In this document: piece after piece, positions 16,401 through 21,914 of the stretch
Layout: the number at the start of each line of letters is the position of its first letter
How positions within the stretch are numbered: the first letter of the stretch is position 1
DNA from: Phycisphaeraceae bacterium
GTDB taxonomy: Bacteria > Planctomycetota > Phycisphaerae > Phycisphaerales > Zrk34
Reading direction: 5' to 3'
Length of the DNA: 21,914 nucleotides
NCBI GenBank assembly: GCA_028281485.1
Contig: JANQJT010000162.1
Location: 1-21,914 of the forward strand
Notes under the pieces: generated by a model
Seen by the model: only the letters and a program-made list of their open reading frames with translations
What the model was told of the DNA's origin: nothing
The model's database searches: none
Translations under genes and position numbers: made by a program

Positions 16401-18210
16401 CGGTGGGGATGACGGTGTTGTCGAGGAAACCCTGCGCACCGTTGGCCCAGACGTTTTGCGACGGCATGCGCATCGCGCGGATCATGTCCTCAGGAATCGA
16501 GCGGTGATAATAGGTGACCCACTGCAGGCCGTCGGCCATGACGTCGTAGGCGAAGACCAGGCCGTGCCCCCCGCTGGCGTAGACGACGGTGCCGCTGGCG
16601 GCGAGCTGGACGTTGGCCCACGGCGGCGAGAAACCCAGCGGTGAGGAGCAGATGAATCGGCGACCGGTCTGCTTGCCCGTTGCCGGGTCGAGGTAGAGCA
16701 GGACCACTTCGCCCGAATCGTTGACCGGAACGACGAGGCGGCCTGCCACGGCTACGGGGGTCGAGAGGTAGATGCGTTTGGGCGCCGGCCTGCCTCGCAC
16801 GACGGGCGCGACGGGCTTGTCGCTCGCGGGTTCGGGACGCGACCGCCAGACGACGCGGCCGGTCGCGGGATCGATCGCGACCAGCTCGTTGTCGCTGCCG
16901 TCTGAGACCCACGTGCCGCCGATGGAAAAGCCGCGCCCAACGCTTCGACTGTTCAGCGCGCGGTACGGGCTGCTGCGTTCGATGTGGATCAGCAGGCCAT
17001 CGATCAGCGCCAGCGATCGGCCGACGCGATCGCCGAACAGGTAGCCCTCCTGGGGCGTGTGGATCTGGTTCTGCGCGATGAGGCCTTCGGAGAAGTAGCG
17101 GCGCGGCATCGTGGTGGTGTCTTGATCGTTTTGTCGGCCGTGCTCCCACAGGGCGGCGCCGGTTTCGCGATCGAGCGCGACCAGCACCTCGCCGCTCTTG
17201 TAATACGTGCGCCGGTCGTCGTAGACCATCTGTGACGTGGGCACCCACCCGAGCCGTCGCCATCGATTGATCAGATGGGCGCAGCTTTGCGGGTGCATCG
17301 TCCTGACGCGCACGTTTCGCATCGAAGCGGGCAGGGAGAAGATGTCGTTGCTGCGTAGCGGTAGCGTGTGATGCCAGGCGGTGACGCTCGGCTCGGCGCC
17401 GCTGAGCGTGGTGGGCGTGGGCATCACGCCGGTGCGATCCGCCCCGCCCAGAGCCATGTGCCATTGCGAGCGTGTGGGGAGTTCGGCGTGACGCTGCAGG
17501 AAGGCGCGGACGGCGCTGCGCGTGCGGCGGGCCTCTTCGTTGGAAGCGGTGTCGAGTGTATTCAGTAAAGCCAGGGCGCGCTGGGTGTCGCCGGACACGG
17601 CGGCGGCGGCGGCGAGGCGGGCGCGAACCACATCGCGGTCGATCGAGGGGTTGGGGTGTTGGGTGAGCACCTTGTCGAGCAGGTAGGCGGCCTCGGCGGT
17701 GTCGCCGCGATCCATCAGCAGACACGCCAGCGCGTAGGCCGCGTCGTCTCCCTCGCTGCTGTAGAACATCTGGCTCGCGACGGTGCGCAGCGCGTTGATG
17801 TTCATGCACGCCGAGGCGGGCCCGCCCATCAGCGATCGCGCCTTGCCATCAACCGACAGGCGGTACAGGTCGAGCACCTCCGGGTCGGCGTCGACGAGCA
17901 CGGTTTCCGCGGCAAGGCGAGCCGGGCGGTACCGGCCTTGGCCCATGTGGACCAGCGCGTCGCCGTACTTCTCAACGGTGTGTTGCAGCAGCAGCACGCC
18001 GTCCTGTGTCCTGCCCTCTTCGAAGTAGAGGCCGGCACGATCGAGCAGGGCCTCGGCGTCGGCGTTGGTTTCGATCGTCGCGCCGGTGGTGGGTGCGACG
18101 CTGTCGGTGTCGTCATCGGCGGCCTGAGCGAGCGTGAGACGCGCACCGGCCGTGACGACGAGTATCGCCGCGAGCCACGGGCCGAGTTGTTTGTGTTCCC
18201 TACGTGTCAT
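13492..18210 (-). CDS. Giant exported protein with two PQQ-type beta-propellers and helical repeats
   Basis: 1572 residues. A signal peptide (core LAAILVVTAGARLTLA, about 1-29) is followed by TPR-like helices (about 50-245). The first PQQ-type propeller (about 325-745) shows blades such as VALDRETGAALWEH, VAIDPATGRVVWRS and CYAIESGEMLWEA. A second helical region (about 750-1040) precedes the second propeller (about 1055-1485; GYDLAEGGRIWTAP, AHDAFDGRVIWTRR, LDLQTGQTKQTLA). A beta-rich, Gln-rich tail closes the protein (QGDVNGRAIRLTPEQ, then a run of Gln and Glu). Propellers of this kind often serve as interaction platforms, as in BamB, as well as in quinoprotein dehydrogenases; I see no clear dehydrogenase signature, so a scaffold role is more likely. 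It starts at ATG 3 nt after the BatA-like gene and ends 3 nt before the second VWA gene, so the three are probably made together. Confidence 0.92.
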   Translation of the reverse strand: MTRREHKQLGPWLAAILVVTAGARLTLAQAADDDTDSVAPTTGATIETNADAEALLDRAGLYFEEGRTQDGVLLLQHTVEKYGDALVHMGQGRYRPARLAAETVLVDADPEVLDLYRLSVDGKARSLMGGPASACMNINALRTVASQMFYSSEGDDAAYALACLLMDRGDTAEAAYLLDKVLTQHPNPSIDRDVVRARLAAAAAVSGDTQRALALLNTLDTASNEEARRTRSAVRAFLQRHAELPTRSQWHMALGGADRTGVMPTPTTLSGAEPSVTAWHHTLPLRSNDIFSLPASMRNVRVRTMHPQSCAHLINRWRRLGWVPTSQMVYDDRRTYYKSGEVLVALDRETGAALWEHGRQNDQDTTTMPRRYFSEGLIAQNQIHTPQEGYLFGDRVGRSLALIDGLLIHIERSSPYRALNSRSVGRGFSIGGTWVSDGSDNELVAIDPATGRVVWRSRPEPASDKPVAPVVRGRPAPKRIYLSTPVAVAGRLVVPVNDSGEVVLLYLDPATGKQTGRRFICSSPLGFSPPWANVQLAASGTVVYASGGHGLVFAYDVMADGLQWVTYYHRSIPEDMIRAMRMPSQNVWANGAQGFLDNTVIPTGRVLLAAPADSQRLLVYDRLSGKLQHTIPASPRKTLRDFNHVIGVADGRVYLGGDDAVVCYAIESGEMLWEADTPNATGRGALTETSIYMPTGPAYVVIDRLSGKRRNLIEIGDLLDEPAGNLYADGRRLYSAGISGLVALTDAASELDRITERIESGHPEARLARARLYMQLRNEQGALSELRAAHDEPLADSVRVEAKRLHLDLLLKMAQPGLPESDALLREAAELATDPLQADRVNLAMAAHEAMIGRVSQSVERYRSIAVRNLDGLVALTGEHRHSRVRPATAALPQIRKLTRQNRREAIDALQVGGEAELEQALTLADEDERLEALCLIARSHAPAPVALDAARQALALSSQVHVRRFAQVENTLLDLARCGDGPFEMAAGLALIQAYTDRAWHEDADALARSMIERHEGLDISGRAADDTLEKMRSTWSAELEQGDGRRLADAPLATLWYRKQAGAQLMQTMTGDMTGTQMLRDNALIFVPQLNRVTLRQPASQESVWSLALPEDAREYGIWNRTSKVHRGGVWKHQMVLRSGNGLHGYDLAEGGRIWTAPIGSGDSNLRIYLNAPNAVTSTFDLADGVYVERYWDTENSTDVLVAHDAFDGRVIWTRRFAEHTLNNVRIRGGWVCLVVDDGKALWLCDRWTGQVRRELSLTGYNPRLQMEWTQRGVVYRDNRGVRFLPIDGVSQAVSSTRTTVRRIFPLGDDHAVVYWQDGGLSLLDLRLGREPWYLQPNAVHRRIQSVAMTPDGDILVTGYMSSNQPAIRVLDLQTGQTKQTLAINLALRFPIDAERCATIGPVLPFLDRSRTNHRYSSLHWYNRETGEKLAGPALHVPASHGYLEQVTTQTQVRGGVMLISTEQGLLAIGPAHAATTDPAASGLYPAVSQGQPQPRAQREQTRIETNNGTIIIQGDVNGRAIRLTPEQIREIQQQQGGNVRIRIQNGEIQITPQAEQNEQQQDQQQEPRE
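13495..13499 (-). promoter_or_regulatory. Shine-Dalgarno site deciding the TTG start of the second VWA gene
   Basis: GGGAG on the minus strand, 6 nt before TTG at 13488, overlapping the last codons of the PQQ gene. Confidence 0.6.
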
Positions 18211-18213
18211 GGT

Positions 18214-20478
18214 TCACCGTCGCCGCCCGAACGCCCACGCCAGCGTCTGTTCCAGCGCCAGCGTGCCCAGCAACACAATCAGTATCCAGCGCCACATCTC
18301 CGCGCGGCCGCTGTCACCCACGTTGACCAGCAAGGCTTCGCCGCGCACCAGTTTCACGTTCGCGTCGTCGAGCGATTGTTGCAGCGCCGCCTGTCCGGCC
18401 GGTGTCAGGTTGCCTTCGAGTGGATCGATGTTCACCGCGAACAGCGCCGGCTCGGTCGTGCCGTCGAATTGCTCCAACTCCACCCGGTACCGCCCCGCCC
18501 GCATCGTCTGGTCGTACACGATCGCCATCTGTGGCGCAGCCGTTTGTTCTGCGGGACCTGTGAGTGTTTCGTCTTCCGATTCTTGTGTGCCGATGTTGAC
18601 CGCGGCAACGCGCGAGGGCTCGTCGCTGCCGGGCGCGGAGAGCGTGACCTCCGGACGGTAACGCGAGACGTCGAGTGGCCAGACGAGTTGCTGGCCGACA
18701 CCGATGTTGACCGGCGCCCCGCCCGTCCGCGCCAGGTAGCGCACCATCTCGAGCATCGTGACGGGGTAGCTCTCGTCGGCCGGCCAACTGGTCCATGCGC
18801 CGTCGCCGCTGGTGGTGAGCATGAGCACGCGGCCCTGGTCGATGCGCCGTTCCAGCAGCAGCGGCGCGTCGTCGCCGTCGGTCATCGACGCGATCACGCT
18901 CACGTCCGGGTCATCGGCCAGCACCTCGGCACCCCACCACTGAAACACCTTCACGCGACCGATGAACGGGTTGTTCGCGTCGGAGAAGATGCGCATGACC
19001 GGATGGTTGGCGGCGACGCGGCCGGGCGTGACCCAGGTGCGTTCGGTGTCGTCTCCGTCGATGCGTTTCAAGACGGCGGGCAACAGCCCCGTGCCCTCGG
19101 GGCCGAGCTGACGGTTGTAGAGCTGGTGGTCGACCTGGTCTCCGAGCAGAACGGCCAGGCCCCCGCCCTGCGCGACCCACTCGCGCAGAAGCCTGCGCTG
19201 ATCGGGCGGCACCTGGTAGACGTTGCACAGGAAGATCGCCTGGTAGCGATCGAGCGTGAGGCCGGCGAACTGGCTGTCGGTGACGACCTCGACGATGTTG
19301 CCGCTGTCGCGGTCGCCGGGCGGGTTGATCGCGCGCTCGAGGTAGAACGATTCGCTGCGACCGTATTCGCTGGAGGGATCGCCGTCGACGATCAACACGT
19401 TGACGCCCTCGCTGACGCGAACCGCGTGGTCGCGCGTGTTGTCCACCGGCAACGCATCGGGCTCGACCTCGGCGCGCACAGCCACCGCGCCTTCGCCGGC
19501 GAAGGTGAAGCTGAAGGGCACCGCCCCCGCCCTGCCGGGTGGGATCACGTCGATGTAACCTGTCTGCGGCGGCGCATCGCCGGCGGTGAAGGTCACGCGC
19601 ACGTCGCGCGCCTCCGACGGGCCGTGGTTGATCACGGTCACGTCGAATCGGCTACGCACGCCGGCCACGATCGTCTGGTCCTGCGTCGTGATCGAGGCGA
19701 CGGTCAGGTTCTCGGCGTGGTCCATCCCGACATCAACGATCGTCACGCCCCCCGTTTTCTCGCTGAGTCGGCGGAGCACGGCGCTGATCGATCCCTCTGA
19801 CGCGGCGTCGGCCGAACCGGCCCAGTCGCGCTGACGCAGATCGGTCACCACATAGACCGCGCGGTTGAGCACACCGCCCGCGTCCTCTTCTTCATCGATC
19901 TGCTTTTCCAGGGTAAGCAACGCCTGGTCCAGGTGAGCGGAGCGGTCAGCCGGTTCGAGTTGGTCGACCGATCGGACGATCTCGTCCAGGCGCTGATCCA
20001 ACAGCGCACCGGCCACAACGGGGCGATCCGGTTCGCTGGTGCGCAGCAGCGTCAGCGTGTCGCCCGGGCTTTGCTCGGCGGCGCCCTTGAAGAAATCCAC
20101 CAGCGCTCCCGACGTGCGATCGAACACCGTCTCGTTGTCGACCCGCTGCCACATCGAAGGCGAGTCGTCCAGCAACACGATGTGCTCGGTGCGCTCGGTC
20201 AAGCCCAGCAACGATGGGACGCTGTCGCCCTTGATGAACAGACGCGACACCAGCAGCGCAATCAACAGGACGATCAGGCAGCGCAGAAGAAGCAAGAGCA
20301 GGTGCTCGATCCGGATGCGACGGCGATTGCGGCGCTCGGCTTCCAGCAGGAAGTTCATCGCCGCCCAGTCGACGATCTTGTAGCGGCGCTTGCTGAGCAG
20401 GTGAATGAGGATCGGTGACGCGACGCCCGCGGCGCCGGCCAGTAACCAGGGATTCACGATGCCCAACCACTCAAACAA
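18214..20478 (-). CDS. BatA-like membrane VWA protein with amidotransferase-like domain
   Basis: 754 residues. The N-terminus matches the BatA / aerotolerance-regulator N-terminal region: a first hydrophobic helix (about 9-28) ending ASPILIHLLSKRR, then VDWAAMNFLLEAERRNRRRIRIEHL and a second helix (about 60-80). A VWA domain follows with D104-D-S106-P-S108. The Thr of a full MIDAS is not obvious (the region reads ADRSAHLDQAL) and the third motif is VVTDLRQRDW rather than TDG, so metal binding may be altered. Beta-rich and glutamine amidotransferase-like parts follow (GVNVLIVDGDPSSEYGR at about 365-380, then GGGLAVLLGDQV), with a last transmembrane helix at about 730-748. The start is TTG with GGAG 6 nt upstream; no upstream in-frame ATG was found before the DUF58 gene. 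It resembles the second VWA protein and may pair with it. Confidence 0.9.
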   Translation of the reverse strand: MFEWLGIVNPWLLAGAAGVASPILIHLLSKRRYKIVDWAAMNFLLEAERRNRRRIRIEHLLLLLLRCLIVLLIALLVSRLFIKGDSVPSLLGLTERTEHIVLLDDSPSMWQRVDNETVFDRTSGALVDFFKGAAEQSPGDTLTLLRTSEPDRPVVAGALLDQRLDEIVRSVDQLEPADRSAHLDQALLTLEKQIDEEEDAGGVLNRAVYVVTDLRQRDWAGSADAASEGSISAVLRRLSEKTGGVTIVDVGMDHAENLTVASITTQDQTIVAGVRSRFDVTVINHGPSEARDVRVTFTAGDAPPQTGYIDVIPPGRAGAVPFSFTFAGEGAVAVRAEVEPDALPVDNTRDHAVRVSEGVNVLIVDGDPSSEYGRSESFYLERAINPPGDRDSGNIVEVVTDSQFAGLTLDRYQAIFLCNVYQVPPDQRRLLREWVAQGGGLAVLLGDQVDHQLYNRQLGPEGTGLLPAVLKRIDGDDTERTWVTPGRVAANHPVMRIFSDANNPFIGRVKVFQWWGAEVLADDPDVSVIASMTDGDDAPLLLERRIDQGRVLMLTTSGDGAWTSWPADESYPVTMLEMVRYLARTGGAPVNIGVGQQLVWPLDVSRYRPEVTLSAPGSDEPSRVAAVNIGTQESEDETLTGPAEQTAAPQMAIVYDQTMRAGRYRVELEQFDGTTEPALFAVNIDPLEGNLTPAGQAALQQSLDDANVKLVRGEALLVNVGDSGRAEMWRWILIVLLGTLALEQTLAWAFGRRR

Positions 20479-20484
20479 CTCGAA

Positions 20485-20488
20485 CTCC
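20485..20488 (-). promoter_or_regulatory. Shine-Dalgarno site deciding the TTG start of the BatA-like gene
   Basis: GGAG on the minus strand, 6 nt before TTG at 20478, in the 25-nt gap after the DUF58 stop. Confidence 0.55.
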
Positions 20489-20503
20489 GATCCGGTCTGA
20501 TGG

Positions 20504-21427
20504 CTATGCGCGGCGTACCGTCTTGAGCGTGCGCTGACGGAACGCTAGGTAGCTGGACAGCGCCGCGTCCAGCGGGTCGGCGGTGCTGATCGGCACGTAG
20601 TCGATCCCGCACGAGGAACAGCAACGCCGTACACGCTCGACGAACGCGTCCTTGGCCTGCAGGTACGCCTTGCGCAGGGCGCGGGGCTCGGTGATCAGCT
20701 GACGGTCGAGCTCCAGCCCCTTAAACATGGTGATGTCCTTGAAGGGAAACTCGATCTCGTCGGCGTGCATCACGTGGAAGACGATGACCTCGTGACGCCG
20801 ATAGCGGAAGTGACGCAGCGCGTCGGTCAGCGCGTCGATGTCGACGAACAGGTCGCTGACCAGCGCCACCAGGCCGCGCCGGCTGATCTGCTCGGGCAGC
20901 GAGGTAAAGGCGGTGTCGATGTCGGTGCGGTCGTCGCAGGCGGTCTGTTCCAGCTCGTGCACCAGCAGCTTCATGTGCGACGGGTGGGCGCTGGCCGGCA
21001 GGTTGAGCCGCACGTCGTTGTCGAACGTGATCAGCCCCGCGGCGTCCTGTTGTTTCTGCAACAGGTAGGCCAGACAGGCGCAGAGGGTGGCGCCGTAGTC
21101 GAACTTGCTCAAAGCCTGGCGATCGTGTTCGCCGTAGCGCATCGACTTGCTGCAGTCCAGCAGGAACGTGCACTTGAGATTCGTGTCTTCCTCGTATTCC
21201 TTGATGTAGTAGCGGTCTGTCTTGGACCAGACCTTCCAGTCGATGTGCTTGATCTCGTCGCCGGGCACGTAGGGCCGGTGCTGGGCGAACTCGATCGCGA
21301 AGCCGTTGTAGGGCGACTGATGCAGGCCGGAGATGAAGCCCTCGACGACGAGGCGTGCGCGCATGTCCAGCCGCGTGATCTTGTTCAGCGTTTTGGGGTC
21401 GAGATAGTGTCTGCCGGTGTCGGGCAT
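20504..21427 (-). CDS. DUF58 domain protein (VWA-like, MoxR partner)
   Basis: 307 residues, with no signal peptide or membrane helix, so probably cytoplasmic. The DUF58 signature is clear at about 51-85: RPYVPGDEIKHIDWKVWSKT followed by RYYIKEYEEDTNL. A VWA-like fold follows with D91-C-S93-K-S95, a TDIDTAF segment and LVSDLF, consistent with a metal-binding site. DUF58 proteins are regularly encoded next to MoxR ATPases and are thought to act as their adaptor or substrate-binding partners. Here it follows a MoxR gene by 39 nt and precedes the BatA-like gene by 25 nt. The ATG has AAGAGG 6 nt upstream. The C-terminus carries several Cys (RCCSSCG at about 273-279), perhaps a metal or redox site, which I do not know to be a general feature of the family. 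Confidence 0.93.
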   Translation of the reverse strand: MPDTGRHYLDPKTLNKITRLDMRARLVVEGFISGLHQSPYNGFAIEFAQHRPYVPGDEIKHIDWKVWSKTDRYYIKEYEEDTNLKCTFLLDCSKSMRYGEHDRQALSKFDYGATLCACLAYLLQKQQDAAGLITFDNDVRLNLPASAHPSHMKLLVHELEQTACDDRTDIDTAFTSLPEQISRRGLVALVSDLFVDIDALTDALRHFRYRRHEVIVFHVMHADEIEFPFKDITMFKGLELDRQLITEPRALRKAYLQAKDAFVERVRRCCSSCGIDYVPISTADPLDAALSSYLAFRQRTLKTVRRA

Positions 21428-21466
21428 GGAGAACCTCTTGTGGCGGAGCGGGGTCGGCGGGAACGT

Positions 21467-21914
21467 TTACTCGGCGGCAAACGCGCGGGCCACCTCGGGC
21501 GTGACCGCGTTGTCGTCTTCGCGGACGGTCTCCAGCAGTCGATCGATCACCTTGTCGGAGCTGATGCCCTCGGACTCGGCGTTGAAGTTGGTGATGACGC
21601 GGTGGCGGAGGACGGGGTGGGCGACGGCACGGATGTCCTCGGTGGACACGCAGGGCCTGCCGTGCAGCGCGGCGCGGGCCTTGCCGCCCAGCAGCAGGTA
21701 CTGCACGGCGCGCGGGCCGGCCCCCCAGCTGACCCACTCCCTGACAAACTCGGGCACGTCCTGTTGATCGACGCGCGTGGCGCGGACCAGGCCCAGGGCG
21801 TAGTGGATCACCGCCGGCGCCACGGGTACGCGGCGGACGATGTCCTGCAACTCAAGCACCTGTTCGGTGGCCAGCGCGGTGGCGACGGACGGATCGAAGT
21901 GGGCCGTGGTGACC
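21467..21914 (-). CDS. MoxR-type AAA+ ATPase, C-terminal part (partial, 5' end off window)
   Basis: 149 codons run from the right edge to a TAA at 21467. The visible part is the lid region of a MoxR ATPase: LELQDIVRRVPVAPAVIHYA, then the strongly conserved GAGPRAVQYLLLGGKARA and VSTEDIRAVAHPVLRHR. The Walker A and B motifs would lie outside the window. MoxR ATPases use ATP hydrolysis in chaperone-like assembly or activation of other proteins, usually with a VWA partner. The gene is probably at or near the start of the operon; the promoter is not visible. A GTG at 21859 could be taken for a start, but the reading frame and conserved lid sequence continue past it to the edge. Confidence 0.93.
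   Translation of the reverse strand, partial: VTTAHFDPSVATALATEQVLELQDIVRRVPVAPAVIHYALGLVRATRVDQQDVPEFVREWVSWGAGPRAVQYLLLGGKARAALHGRPCVSTEDIRAVAHPVLRHRVITNFNAESEGISSDKVIDRLLETVREDDNAVTPEVARAFAAE

Noticed and set aside
13492..18210. PQQ-dependent alcohol dehydrogenase
   Set aside because: Two propellers with helical repeats between them and no clear cofactor or cytochrome motif argue against a dehydrogenase; the blade sequences alone do not prove PQQ binding.
17656..19800. Plus-strand open frame of 714 codons
   Set aside because: It is antisense to the PQQ and BatA-like genes and crosses their boundary. No domain or signal is visible, and the frame is open because of high GC content.

Overview
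The window is high-GC bacterial DNA with every convincing gene on the minus strand, read from the right edge to the left. The protein set (MoxR ATPase, DUF58, two membrane VWA proteins, a giant PQQ-propeller protein, a DUF4175-like membrane protein, an NPCBM-domain protein, and an excisionase-type HTH protein with a long acidic tail) suggests a Planctomycetota bacterium, probably of the Phycisphaerae type. This assignment rests on gene content and protein style; I could not run a database search.

Layout in transcription order. Module A (21914 to 8800): the C-terminal part of a MoxR-type AAA+ ATPase (open at the right edge), a DUF58 protein, a BatA-like membrane VWA protein, a 1572-residue exported protein with two PQQ-type propellers and helical repeats, a second membrane VWA protein, and a DUF4175-like membrane protein. 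Gaps here are 3 to 39 nt. A 122-nt spacer (8678-8799) separates Module B (8677 to 799): an exported coiled-coil protein with Ser/Glu-rich tracts, an exported helical-repeat protein with a Gln/Gly tract, an exported NPCBM-domain protein, a tandem trypsin-like protease (HtrA-like, with PDZ) and a smaller HtrA-like protein. Genes in Module B mostly overlap by 4 nt. A 153-nt spacer with a hairpin and a weak promoter candidate precedes the last gene (645 to beyond the left edge), an HTH protein.

How the parts may work together: MoxR/DUF58/VWA clusters are generally thought to be chaperone-like systems acting on envelope or metal-dependent protein complexes. Here the cytoplasmic ATPase and DUF58 protein are followed by three membrane proteins and six predicted exported proteins rich in interaction modules (propellers, helical repeats, coiled coils, PDZ, NPCBM). 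The most striking feature is in the protease genes: of three trypsin-like domains, only one keeps a complete His/Asp/Ser triad, and the other two have lost all three residues in otherwise intact genes. This points to a scaffolded envelope surveillance or remodelling system with one active protease domain and two pseudoprotease domains; that role is inference.

Three genes appear to start at TTG with well-placed Shine-Dalgarno sequences. I saw no tRNA or rRNA genes, insertion sequences, CRISPR arrays or attachment sites, and no gene-free stretch longer than about 155 nt.
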